Below, piece by piece: positions 11,635-22,739 of a stretch of 64,000 nt of DNA. The stretch covers positions 31,887,354 through 31,951,353 of the forward strand of contig NC_065536.1 of NCBI RefSeq assembly GCF_932294415.1, given 5' to 3'. The notes under the pieces are model-generated. The model was not told the origin of the DNA, did not search any database, and saw only the letters and a list, made by a program, of their open reading frames with translations. Numbering within the stretch: the first letter of the stretch is position 1; each line of letters begins with the position of its first letter. Both the position numbers and the translations under genes were made by a program. The stretch is from Quercus robur. Taxonomy: Eukaryota > Streptophyta > Magnoliopsida > Fagales > Fagaceae.

Positions 11635-11816
11635 GAGTAATACTACCGATACAAATTATTTTACAATATTTTTACAAACGGTTGATGTGGTTTTAGTAAT
11701 TTTTAAATAATCATTGATAAACATAAATGTGATGTTAGTGGTGGACTCATATTAGAACTAATAAGAATTTGTCACATTAATAGTTTGTAAAATAGTTTGT
11801 AATTTATACTTGACTC
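11635..11816. mobile_element. Short MITE with imperfect terminal inverted repeats
   Basis: The left end reads GAGTAATACTACCGATACAA and the right end, reversed, GAGTCAAGTATAAATTACAA. Both continue into ATTTTACAA-type subterminal motifs. The 182-base size, AT richness and absence of coding fit a MITE. No certain target duplication is visible, so the superfamily is left open. Confidence 0.5.
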
Positions 11817-13089
11817 TTTCTTTTTTTAATAATTTATATGAGATAGAATTCTACTATAGTCTAATTTAAGTGTATATGTGTGAAACTCTTTCATAGAAAT
11901 GGCTTGAACCCTGACCTTTGCTTCTCTAACACCACACAAGCAACTTATACTTGTATAAAGTGACTACCATGTTAATGGTACACGATGATATTTTTAAACT
12001 TGACTCTTGTAAGTCATAGCTAGGGAATAATATATAGGATAAATAAACATGGGAATCAATGTGAATTTATATAATTTGATTTAGAAAAAAGAAAAAAACT
12101 TTTATATAAAATCATGTCTTAAAAACTTGATTTCAGAGAAAGACTAAATTCACAAATAACTTCAAACAATGCCAAATCAAATAATTATTAAAAGTTGGAA
12201 AGGGCATAAAGGTAATTAAAACTTCAAAAAAGTACATATGAGGGCATTGATTCACATGATGTAATGTTAGGGTTTAGAGTTTAGATTCTTGAAATCTTGG
12301 ATTCATGGAATCTTATTAAATAAATATAATATAATATTAGAGTTTTGATTCATTAGTTACATTTTCCCAAGTATATAATATTTAATATTTTGGTTGGTTC
12401 CTAACATTCCTAGCAATCATTACAATTCTTACAATGAATTTCTAAAAATATTAAATTGAAGTACCAACCAAACCACTAAAATCTCCACACAAAAAAAACA
12501 TTTGCTCTTTTTTTTTTTTTTCACTTTCTCGAAAATAACCAAATAATTTCATTTAGTCATATTCACAAGCAAATAACCACAAAACAACTAAAAAAAAAAA
12601 ATCTATATGACTTCCCCACACTTTCTCACCAAGCAAACCCCCCCCCCCCCCCTCCCCCCAAATTTTTTTTTCATCACAAAAAAAAAAAAAAAAAAAAATC
12701 GAAGTTCTTTTCTAAGTATATCTTCATCTCTCTCTAAGCTTTTTTCTAACTAGCTAGAAAGGCATTTTATATGTACTACATGTTGATTTAGCCACCAATC
12801 AACAAGGGAATGCAATTGCCCACTCACTAGTTAGAAAGGCTATTTTATCCTCTGATTTAAGCGTCTTGATGGAGGAAGATTATTACCAGACATGCTGATT
12901 TAGTTTCTAGTCATTAATCCAATCACCAATTATCTTCACAAAAAAGAAAAAAGGAAAAGAAAAAAAGATTAACTTGTATTGCAAGCCTAGCTAGCTTGTA
13001 GGGTCTGTTTGGATTAAAAAGGGAAGAAGAGAGAGCGGAGTAGAGTAGAGTTGTCTGGAAAAAAAAAATTTATATATATATATAAATAA

Positions 13090-13126
<37 letters not shown>

Positions 13127-13149
13127 CCTAGGATTGTATCTTTATCTAA
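11817..13149. other. Spacer between RING-H2 locus copies, no gene
   Basis: No coding region. It holds a C-run at about 12640-12651, A-runs at about 12679-12698, an imperfect ~90-base tandem duplication at about 12751-12925 (each copy with CTAGYTAGAAAGGC and ACATGYTGATTTAG) and a (TA)n microsatellite at about 13072-13124. Confidence 0.6.
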
Positions 13150-14211
13150 AATTGAAGCTTAAATTTGGAGTAGCCAAAATAAAAGAAATATAATAAATTG
13201 AAAGGACTGATGTTTTCATGGATATTCAGAATCAAGTTCTGGGATCATGTACAACATGTAGGCCATGCCATGCAACGGATAAGACTACACAAGTTTAAAA
13301 TTGAGCTTGCAGTAAATATTTCAGTATAGAATTTTCTTTTTCTTTTTTTTGGTAAGAAATATTTTCATATAACTTTTGATTCTTCCACACACTTATTTTA
13401 CATTGGTCATCCAAAATTAAAGCATAAGACTGGACATGAAAATTGAATAAAGAAAAAATGATTAGTTTTTCCCAAAAAAAAAAAAAAAAATACTAAGGAG
13501 TTGTAGTATAACTCAATTTGTTAAGCTCAAACAACTACTATTTCCTAAGAAGTATGGACACACGTACTGTATAGACACATATAAGACAAGCGACAAAAAT
13601 AGCTTCAAAAAAATTATAACATAAAACGTATGACACTAATACACGTGGTTTTGAAACCCAGACCAGACCGTACAGTCCGACCGGATTAACCAAAAACCGT
13701 CCTTCAAAATGGTTTTTTTAACTCCAAAAACTGGCATATACACAAAAGTTAGTGAACCGTGTGAACCGCAGTTGAATCTCCTGGGTTTGAAAATCGTGGA
13801 TGGTTCTCGCGGGTTCAGTTTAGAGCTTTTTCTTCTTCTTTTTTTGGGTACTTACAGGCTTAGCCATTGTTGAATCTTCATTTTGCAACCTCAAACCTTT
13901 AGATCACACCAGCATTTCTTTTTATTCTTCTTCTCATTCTCACTAGCTCAATCTCTCTATCATGGTTTTCGCAGACTGTTGCTTCAGCATTGTTCTCTCT
14001 GCACTTTTTCTGATTGCTCCATTTGCATTTCTCTCTCTCTCTCTCTCTCTTTGCATTTTGCTTTTTCCTTTACACTCTAGAGTCTTCTAATCTACTGACT
14101 CTTCTTTGCGTGATGGACAACTTGCTTTCCTATCACCCACTAAATACTTGCTATCAACCACTCTCTTTAGAAAATGTTATTGGGTTGTTCTTTATTTAAT
14201 CAAATATTTTA

Positions 14212-14460
14212 GGCGTAAATGCACTTTTAGTCCCTACATTTTGACTATATTTCTATTTTAGTCTCTACATTTTCATTTCACCAATTTTAGTTCCTAAACC
14301 AATTAACGCGTATTATTTTAGTCATTTCCATCAATCAACAGACGGAAATAACTGAGGTGGCTAACGGATCGGTTAAAATATTAATAAAAATCCACTGTGG
14401 TTCTCGTCACCCATGCCACATGGGTTTCCTGCCCCTTTATGTCACATGTGACTCTCACTA
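14212..14460 (+). repeat. Left terminal inverted repeat of MuDR element
   Basis: It pairs with 20213-20461 over about 249 bases with scattered mismatches. It includes short direct repeats of the TTTTAGTCCCTACATTTT type near the tip, a possible transposase-binding array. Confidence 0.9.
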
Positions 14461-14483
14461 CAACAACCTATGGCCCGTGTGAA

Positions 14484-14640
14484 CCCCCAAATCGGTCCAC
14501 CTTCTCTTTTTGTGAACCCCAAACCAAATCAATCCACTTTCTTTTTCTGTGAACCCCCAAACCAAATCAGTCCACCTTCTCTCTCGATCTAAGATAGCCA
14601 TCAAACCACCATCGCAAACAAACAAGCCACCATCGCAGAC
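14484..14640. repeat. Short tandem repeats inside MuDR element
   Basis: About three copies of a ~40-base unit opening GTGAACCCCMAAMYAAATC occur at 14478-14582, then two copies of a ~21-base AACCACCATCGCARACAAAC unit at about 14603-14645. They lie between the left TIR and the transposase, in the likely 5' leader. Confidence 0.6.
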
Positions 14641-15345
14641 AAACAAACCTATAAATATATATAACCAAACCCATTTTTTTTTGGAATAGAAGAGAAAAGA
14701 AAAGCAGTGAGATCTCTATCTCTATGAGATAGAAACCAAACGCACAGGTATTAGCTTTTTGTGTGTGTATGTCCTTATATATAGCTAGCTTTATATTATG
14801 CATAGGGGCTACATGTTGCTTTTGTATATTCATTGTTTGGGTTTTGACATTATTATGTTTGTTTAGTTACTTTTGACTGTTTATTGGTCCTTATCTGGGT
14901 ATGTGTTTCTTTGTGGCTTCCAATGTGGTCCCCATTTTCCCCTGTTGAAGATAATGGCTGATTTTGTGTGTGATGTATACTGAATTAGTGGGCCAAAATG
15001 CTTATGATATATAATGTTAACATGTGTTTGTTTGTGGATTACTATGCATGTGTCTATTTTTTATGACATTGTTGTTTAATATGTGTTTGTTTGTACTTTC
15101 CAATGTGGTCCCTCTACTCCCCTGTTGAAGATAATGTGCATTACCATATTATATAATTCAAAACAACTGAGGTTGATTGTGGAATAATGAGTGCTGAGTT
15201 GGTAAATAATTAATGTGTGATATTTTGTTAACTAATGAGTGTTGTTTTGGAATGTAGTCAGTATTATTTAACTAATGGTTTATATTTTGTTAACTAATGA
15301 GTGTTGTTTTGTTAACTAATGGTTTATATGTGGTTTGCATGTAGC

Positions 15346-18300
15346 ATGAGTGAGCTATTTAGTTTATCTGTGCATCATGGTGGGTATTTTACTAATAATC
15401 CTCGAAAATATGTTGGAGGTAAAGTGGATATAGTCGTGGGAGGTAAAGTGGATATAGTGAAAAATTGTGACCCAGATAGGTGCTCCAAGATAGAGATTGA
15501 GAGTATATGCAAGGACTTTGGGTACACCTCTGTGAGCAAGATTTGGTATAAAATGCTTAGTAATGATCTAGAGAGAGCTAATTTCCATTTTATAGTTGTT
15601 GATGATGATGCCATGTTTATGACCGATTTAGTGATTGGTCATAAAGAAATTCATGTGTTTCTAGCGCACCTTGTGGATAATCCTACACTAGTGGATGAAG
15701 GTGAGCATATTGGGGCAGATGTGCAGCCATTGGCAGTAGAGCAAAACCTTTTAGGAGATGGCAGTAATGATGAAGGTAGTAACAATAGTAATTCTGGTAG
15801 TGAAGATTATAACAATAATAATGAGGATCACATTGAAGTAGATGCTGAACAAGCTTACTCTAAGAGAGAAAGTAACACACCAATGGTTGAGGAGGTTGAT
15901 GATGATGATGTTGTTGAGGTTGATGCTGTAGAGGTATATTCTAGGAGAGTAGGTAAGGAACCTGTGACTCAGCACCTATTTGAGGACAAGGATGTAGTTG
16001 ATAGTAGTAACAGTGGAGGAGGTGATGGTGAAAGAAGTGGCCAAGAGGATGAAGATGTAGTGAATCCTAATGAGAGGGAGTTTGTGGAGGACAGTAGTGA
16101 TAGTTGGGATGGTTCTGATGAGGATGTTACTGAACCAGTACAAATGAGTGCTGGTGTAATGAACTCTGATTATAAGAGTGGGGAGTTGTATAGTCTTAAG
16201 GAGTCATCATTTGATGATGATATTGGGGATGATACTGATGATAGCTCTGAGGATGAACTGAAAACACCTGTGGGAAAGGGAAGGGGGCAAAAGAGGACCT
16301 TTCGAGTGTTTACGCCAGTTGCTAAGGTTGAACATATCAGATTTGAGAAAGATATGTTGTTCACAACACCTAAGCTATTCAAAGAAGTTATAACTGATTA
16401 TGCAATTCATGGTGGCTGAGGGATCAAATTTGCAAAAAATGATTTGTAGAGGGTAAGAGCAATTTACCAAGAAAATTACAAGTTTGTGGCATATCTAACA
16501 AAGCTGCTAAGAGAGAAGAGCTACCAACTAAAAACACTGAACTTGGAACACATGCTCTAGGAGTTATAGGAATCCAAGGTGCACTTCTTCATACATTGGG
16601 AAGAAGTTGATGAAGAAGGTGAGAAGACAACCTAACATGAAACTAAAAGACATCCAAGATGCTGTAAATGAGAAGTTTACACTAAACATAACCGCAGGAA
16701 AAGCCAGTAGGGCTAGGGAGAAGGCAAGAGAATATGTTGTTGGGGCTTACACATAACAGTATAATCAACTTTGGGAGTATTGTGAAGAGTTGAAGAGGGC
16801 TAACCCTGGCAGTACCCTATTTATGAAGGTACATACCTTCAACGAAGGTACATACCTTCAATGAAGATAATTTGGCTGCTGAGATAGACTTGGTCTGTGG
16901 GGTTCCTTATTTTGAGAGGTTATACATATGCCTGGAATGTTGCAAGAAAGGGTTTATGGCTAGATGCAGGCTAATAATTGGTTTGGATGCCTACCACTTG
17001 AAGACTAAGTCAGGTGGGCAATTAATCACAACAGTTGCTAGAGACCCTAATGAAGAGTACTTCCCACTTGCATATGCTATAATGGAGGCTGAAACTAAAG
17101 ACTCTTAGACTTGGTTCATAAATTTGCTACTTGCAGACATAGGTCAAAACATAAGATGGACATTTATATCAGACCAGCAATAGGTATGTATGTTTATTAC
17201 CATATCTATATGCATTACCATATTGGATGTATAGAGTTACTAACACCACAATTTTTGTTGTACTCACAGGGGTTGGTGCAGACCTTCATTGATAATTGGC
17301 CACAATATGAGCATAGGATCTGCTGCAAACACCTCTACAATAATCTTAGGAAGAACCATCATGGTGTTTTGATCAGAGAGTTGTTTTGGAAAGCAGCCAA
17401 AGCTACTTATAAAGCTGAGTTTAATAGGCTGATGGATGAATTGAAGGGAATTGATAAGGATGCACGTAGTTGGTTGCAAGATCATTCAACCACCATATGG
17501 GCCAGACACATGTTTAGTGAGGATGGGTTGAGTGATACAGTACTGAACAACATGTGTGAGAGTTTTAATAGCAGGATTTTGAAGTTTAGATCTAAGCCTA
17601 TAATTACTATGGTATGAATTTAAGCATTTGAGTAACAGTTAGTTAGATATATTATTTGATTAACATCTTGTATGTGATTGCAGCTGGAGTCCATCAGGTT
17701 ATATCTTATGACCAGGTTTCAAGAGAACATACAAAAGATCATGAAAATGGAATTAGAGATATGCCCTAAAGTGCTTAAGAGGTTACATAGGGAAAAACGG
17801 CAAGCAATAGGTGGCTTGCTTGTTAGGTAGGTCATACACAGTTTGAGGTTAAAAATGGACTGCAAAGCTTCACTGTGGACTTGGAAAAATGACATTGTAG
17901 TTGCAAGAAATGGGATACAATTGGCATACCATGTGCCCATGCAATTTCCTACATATTCTTCAATATGCAAGATGTTGAGCAGTATATGAACAAGTGTTTT
18001 TATGTCTCCACATATAAGGCCTGTTATGAGCCAGTAATTGCACCTATCAATGGCCAGAATATGTGGAGGTCTAGTGGTGTCCAACTTGTTTAGCTTCCTA
18101 TCAAAAGAAGACCACTAGGTAGGCCCAAGAAAAAGAGAGCAAGGGAGGCTGGTGAACTAGCAGGTAGGAGAGCTGGTATCTCCAAACAATGTAGGGCCTG
18201 TTGTAAAATAGGACATAATAAAAGAAGTTGCAAGGGTGAGATTGGAGGAAACTCTTCCTTACCAGGCACCACAAACAGAATCAGTGCAGCCAATAATGTA

Positions 18301-18912
18301 ACATTCTACCATATCTATCAAGTAAATGTGTGAGAGTTTTTACATATATCATGTCAATAAATGTGGATTTCTTGTTTGTAGACCAGTAGATGCAAAAACT
18401 ATTCCAACATCAATCAGCCAAAAGAACAAGCTCAAGCTCAACCAAGCTCAGCCACCCCATTTGCACCACCTCAGCCATCTGTATCATCCCAGTCCAGTAT
18501 GCACACCTTCACTCCTAGTGCACCAACTCAGCCATGGACAAGCTCTCCCAGTCCATTGCCATCATTCTAGTCCAGCACGCACACCTTTACTCCTTGTGCA
18601 TTTCCTCATCCATGGACAAGCTCTTCCAGGCCATGTGCAACATACCAAACCAGAATGCACTTCTTATCCAGCCCAAGTGCACCATATCAGACCAACATGC
18701 ACTTCTCATCTAGCCCAAGTGCACCATACCAGTACATTATGCATAGCTCTACCACACCTTTTCCACCAACCCAGTCCAACATGCACAGCTCTGCCACACC
18801 TTTTCCACCACCCCAGTCCAACATCCATAACTTCAGTCCAAGTTCACACCAGACCCCCACAAGATCATCGAATCCAGTTCAGGCTAGTAGAAGCTCATTC
18901 TTTCAAGCTTAG
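15346..18912 (+). pseudogene. MuDR-type transposase pseudogene
   Basis: The N-terminus opens MSELFSLSVHHGGYF, the usual MuDR start, so the start is set at 15346 and not at the upstream ATG 15319. An acidic D/E/S-rich region follows (15700-16270). The DDE core is recognisable: first Asp in IGLDAYHLK (16986-16988), second in ISDQQ (17172-17174), Glu in NNMCESFN (17558-17560). A SWIM zinc finger (C-x-C ... C-A-H, about 17896-17950) and a CCHC zinc knuckle (about 18211-18252) follow, then a Pro/Ser-rich tail ending at 18912. Introns are visible at about 17183-17270, 17611-17683 and 18297-18381. Decay: TGA at 16417 in place of the expected Trp, a 19-bp tandem duplication at 16825-16862 that shifts the frame, and TGA at 17890 before the SWIM finger. 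The wild type would bind the TIRs and catalyse cut-and-paste. Confidence 0.9.
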
Positions 18913-19679
18913 GAAGTTCAATCCAACTCCAATCCAATTGCATTACCCAACTTAGGCAGCAGTCCAACTCCAATCCAATTGCACTACCCAACTTAGGCAG
19001 CAATCCAACTCCAAGACTGAGGAGGAAAAGGATGGTCACATTAGAGACCCTAAATGCTTCCAAGAATGTATCTAGATACATGGGGGCTATCAAGTTTGCT
19101 GGGAGTCAGTCATCAAAGCATGCTCCAAGAAAAATTGAATAGCTTGTTGTTTTATATCTTTTGATGAATGGCTTGTGTTTTGTATAATTATAGCCAAGCC
19201 CTTATAATGTATAATTGGTATTAGTTAGACAATGCCCTGCTATTTGGGTTAAGATTGGCAATTAAACAATGCCCTTTTGTTATTTAAACATACTTTTGCT
19301 TTTTTTAATGATAACTATAAAGATGTTCAGGTTAAGTTTGGCAGTATGTTAATTAAGATGTTTGTATTTCAAGATTGAGTTTATTGTTTCCTTCTGTCTT
19401 GTTTTATATGTGTAGTATAGTGCTTTCTTGGAATATGTTATCTGTTAATACCAGTTTTATTTTTTGCATGCTTTTGGAAATCTGCTACTTGGTTCAACAA
19501 GGACATTTCCAATCAACACATTGAATGAGAAAGGTATTCATTTATTTCTCAACAGAAAGAGTACAAAATAAGTAGCAGGTGTGTCATTGCTAATAACTAA
19601 TCCTACCAAAATAGAGCACACTGCCAACCCTCCATACATAAAACTGCAAATATCACCACTAACAATGCCACAACTACAA

Positions 19680-20086
19680 CTAAAACTTCTCTCTCTTCTT
19701 GCAGTCTGCAAGCTCAGCCTTAAGTTTGATGATCCTTTGCCTTTGCTGTGGGATAAGCACCTTACCACGTTCACATATCTCATCATCATGCCATTGGAAG
19801 AACCTACACTTTCGCCCTACCTGAAACATAGATAATGCTTTGAAAAATGAAAAATGGAAATCCATAAACTATTGTAGCAACAATTTGAAACAACATACTG
19901 AAATTAACTAAAACCCATTCAAATAATTTACTGAAATTAACATACCCAATAGTTTGGACAACCATAGAACCTTCTGTCAGGGTTGTCTTTAGTCCATGCC
20001 ACAACTAGGACAGGTTTTTTATTACAGTAGCATGTCACTGGTGCTCTCCTCCTCACACTGGAACTTGTTGAACAACTTGCTTCCAT
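19680..20086 (-). CDS. GRF-type zinc-finger protein carried by MuDR element
   Basis: Two exons fit cleanly: 20086-19946 (47 codons) and 19820-19680 (46 codons plus TAG), joined at a GT...AG intron of 125 bases. The spliced product of 93 residues has the GRF finger: C-Y-C near residue 20, R-R-F-Y-G-C at 38-43, then C-R-F-F-Q-W-H-D-D-E just after the junction, followed by a charged helix. Plant relatives usually end in a membrane helix. Here a hydrophobic tail (GGLAVCSILVGLVIS) is encoded in the other frame at 19538-19690, so a frameshift has probably cut off the C-terminus. It lies tail to tail with the transposase. GRF fingers are thought to bind nucleic acid; the role in transposition is unknown. 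Confidence 0.7.
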
Positions 20087-20212
20087 TGGGCTTCAAAGAT
20101 TATTTGTTTTGATCATGGTTTGGGGAGATGAGGATTAGTTGTATGGGTGGAGGTCCAAGCTTGAATTTTGTGAGTTTAGGGTTTTTGGTACTGATTTGGG
20201 GGATTTATGAGG

Positions 20213-20461
20213 TAGTAAGGGTCATGTGTGACATAAAGGGGCGGGAAACCCATGTGGCATGGGTGACGAGAGCCACTGAGGATTTTTATTAATATTTTAA
20301 TCAGTCCATTAGCCACCTCAGCTATTTCCGTTTGTTGACTGACGGAAATGACTAAAATAACACGCGTTAATTAGTTTAGAGACTAAAAGTGGTGAAATGA
20401 AAATGTAGGGACCAAAATAGAAATATGGTCAAAATGTAGGGACTAAAAGTGCATTTACACC
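20213..20461 (-). repeat. Right terminal inverted repeat of MuDR element
   Basis: Reverse complement of the left TIR, ending exactly at the 9-bp target duplication. Differences from the left arm are single bases, including CGCGTG for CGCGTA. Confidence 0.9.
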
Positions 20462-20736
20462 AATATTTTAATGGTTTGGCCGGCTACTCTTCTAGCTTTT
20501 GCTTTTGCTTTTTTTTTTTTTTTTTTTTTTTTTTGTTATTTTTAAAGTTTTCATAAATGATTCTAGCCAAATGGGCTTGGGCATGACAAATTATTGGGTT
20601 GTCAAATGGGTGTGGTAATGATTTAAGATAATTTAGACAAGCACCTATAAAAAGAGTATAATATTAAACCTTAACAAAAATTATTTATGTTTGCTTAGAA
20701 TTTAATATTTCTTATTTTCTTTATGAAAGTTATGAG

Positions 20737-20767
<31 letters not shown>

Positions 20768-21061
20768 ATAAAAACATTTGAAAGATAAATCTCTATATTA
20801 TTTTAAACCATTTTAGTCAATTTTTCTATTTATACTAATTTATTATATTTATTTATATTTAAATAATTAATAAATTAATTATGACATCATTACAATTCAA
20901 CCCCAGTTCGATCTTAAAAACCTTGAACCTCTCCCTTTTACGATTCAAAGAACGGTCCGAGTCTGAAAACCATGCTAATACACTCTAAATGATGTGTTTG
21001 TGCTTGTGCTTCCTTGACCGGTCTGCTTCACTCAATCTCATATATGCATCTCTATACTCAC

Positions 21062-21930
21062 AAAATCATGGTTCCCCATCCCCATAGTAGATCTTCTTTC
21101 ACTAGTCACACCTTGGATCGACAAATTGGGTAGGTCATGTGCACGGAAAGCCATTATTCAAGACAATTTGGATGAAACACGTGCTCACAAAACGGAACCT
21201 TGACGACCTTGGTCTTCTCGAACTCGCTCAAACAAATCACACAATCGTTAATCTAGTGCGAATTCACGTAGTCCCCAAGATAAGCAAAGCTAGGCAGAGC
21301 AACAATCTTAGTGAGATCCAATCCTCCTCGATTACTTGGATTCAACCGCTAAGGATTGAAATCGAGTAGATCCAGAATCCATGTAGCTAGGGTTGTCCAC
21401 TCCTAGAGAATAATTTATTGGGAATTTGTCTGACACGTCGGTCTTCAAAAATAATCAAGGCTTGGAAGAAAGCTCCCATTACGATGTCAAAATGGCCAAA
21501 TACCAATATTTTTGAAAATATTTTACAATTTATCACTGTTTCTAAAATATGTAGGGATTTATCATTAAATGGGAACTTGAGTTTGGAGAACTCGAGTTTT
21601 CTATGGTACTCGAGTTTCATAGAAAAATTTTGAAATTTTTTTTATGGAACTTAAGTTCCATAAAAAATAGCACAGCAAATTTGAAGGTTATTTTTTCAAA
21701 GAACTCAAGTTTCAAAAAAGTGGTAAATTGTTAAATATTTCGTAAACAGTGACAAATCCATACATATTTTCCTAAAGAATGGCATGTAGGCATTTTCGCC
21801 CCCATTACGATGCAAAAAATAATAATGACAACCAGGTAAACCTCATGCGGTGTGTTCTGGCTAGGTAGTGGCAATGAAGGTGAAGGAGCTGAAGACATGG
21901 CATTGAAAAACGAGTTGATTATCATTACCG
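21062..21930 (-). pseudogene. RING-H2 paralogue, inactivated
   Basis: On the minus strand 21130-21235 encodes a finger close to that of the intact gene, with C-V-I-C-L-S-E-F-E, then F-C-E-H-V-F-H and N-C-L-E. A TAA stop (21156-21154) follows directly, just before the conserved W-L-S. The seventh zinc ligand is Tyr (codon 21132-21130) where the intact gene has Cys200. The N-terminal piece, with M-I-I-N-S-F-F-N-A, survives at about 21885-21930, separated by a MITE. The membrane region is not recognisable. The C-terminus is cut off by the MULE insertion at 20974. Clearly a dead duplicate. Confidence 0.85.
21486..21800. mobile_element. MULE-type MITE with 11-bp target duplication
   Basis: The ends read GTCAAAATGGCC and, reversed, GGCGAAAATGCC. 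The direct repeat CCCATTACGAT flanks both sides (21475-21485 and 21801-21811). Internal sequence holds inverted motifs such as CTCGAGTTTCATAG and TATGGAACTTAAG. The 315-base non-coding element is inserted in the RING-H2 paralogue. Confidence 0.75.
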
Positions 21931-21945
21931 TGTTTGATGAAAACT

Positions 21946-22101
21946 CAGGGGCTTTTTGGTACCAGTTTTTAAACAATAGTTTTCAATATTTAAACACTAA
22001 TAACACTTTTAAAACATATTTTTATAACACTTAAATACGTATTTCCATAATACTGAAAACTAAATAATGATACTAAAAATCTCGAACCAAATGGGCCCTT
22101 A
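21946..22101 (+). repeat. hAT-like MITE, copy 2
   Basis: Left end GGGGCTTTTTGGTACC, right end reversed AAGGGCCCATTTGGTTCG. Internal motifs match the segment at 789-935 in reverse orientation. No target duplication was found. Confidence 0.45.
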
Positions 22102-22534
22102 GTCTCTGTTTATAGAGAGGGAGTGATCTCTTATAAGACCTGGTTTGGATTGCATCAGGTGAGAGATCAATTTTGACTAGGACTTTTTTTTTCAAAGGGA
22201 CTTCTAACTTCTAAGTATTAGTTTTGTTATAGGAAACTAGTTTATTAGTTTTGTTATAGGAAACTATTAGTTTTGCTTACTTATCTTGGATGACCAAAGA
22301 AAAAGTATTGCTACCCTTAGAGTCAAAGTTAGAAGCAATTTAACCCCAAAAAAAAAAAAAAAAAAAAGTTAGAAGCAATGTTATGGTTGTCATCTAATTA
22401 GTAATTCTCGTTATACCATTATCAAAAATAAATTTTTTATATCCTTTTCAAGGGCAAAATCTGCCCTTTTTTTTTTTTTTTGCTTCATACTACTAATTAT
22501 TTATGGGTCATGTTAACATTTCCCTTTATTTATA

Positions 22535-22570
22535 CTAGTATGTAACTTGTGCTTACGCACAGAAATGATG
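22535..22570 (-). other. Helitron-like 3' terminus, family C
   Basis: On the minus strand the sequence has a hairpin TGTGC-GTAA-GCACA (22561-22548), nine bases, then CTAG followed by T (22538-22534). This is the CTRR|T layout of Helitron 3' ends. The 5' end and body were not found; the element is probably truncated near the LINE that starts at about 22740. Confidence 0.5.
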
Positions 22571-22739
22571 AATTGTAGTGGTGTTATTGATTTTAGTTTG
22601 GACTATTATATATATAAGACATTAGTTCAACCATAATATTTGGAGGCACTAAAATGATTTTTCTTTGCAACGTTAATGATATTGGTTAGGTCATTAAAGT
22701 TTCCCAAAGGTTTAGATGAAACAATGTCAAACGTTTAAG

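Larger units (their letters stand above)
14212..20461 (+). mobile_element. MuDR-like (MULE) transposon, 6.25 kb, complete ends
   Basis: Long terminal inverted repeats of about 249 bases begin GGCGTAAATGCACTTTTAGT on the left and, reversed, GGTGTAAATGCACTTTTAGT on the right. A perfect 9-bp target duplication AATATTTTA flanks them (14203-14211 and 20462-20470). Inside are a transposase gene on the plus strand and a small GRF zinc-finger gene on the minus strand, tail to tail, as in two-gene Mutator elements. The transposase has stops and a frameshift, so this copy is no longer autonomous. Confidence 0.95.
13645..20974. mobile_element. MULE-like element split by a nested MuDR element
   Basis: The left end reads GTGGTTTTGAAACCCAGACC and the right end, reversed, CATGGTTTTCAGACTCGGAC. 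The flanking 9-bp repeats are identical, CTAATACAC (13636-13644 and 20975-20983). A 9-bp duplication fits Mutator superfamily transposition. Without the nested element at 14212-20461 the outer element is about 1.1 kb and has no coding capacity, so it is non-autonomous. It sits in the 3' coding end of the RING-H2 paralogue. Confidence 0.75.
13150..22510. repeat. Segmental duplication, copy B (inflated by nested insertions)
   Basis: The same landmarks as copy A occur in the same order but are separated by transposons: 3' flank 13150-13644, insertion 13645-20974, RING coding remnant 21062-21380, a MITE 21486-21800, N-terminal coding remnant about 21830-21930, and 5' flank to about 22510. Removing the insertions leaves a block comparable to the 1.5 kb of copy A. 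The copies are in direct tandem orientation. Confidence 0.8.

Noticed and set aside
13883..14199. Plus-strand frames with Leu/Ser/Phe runs
   Set aside because: They arise from a (CT)n microsatellite inside the outer MULE-like element; no domain.
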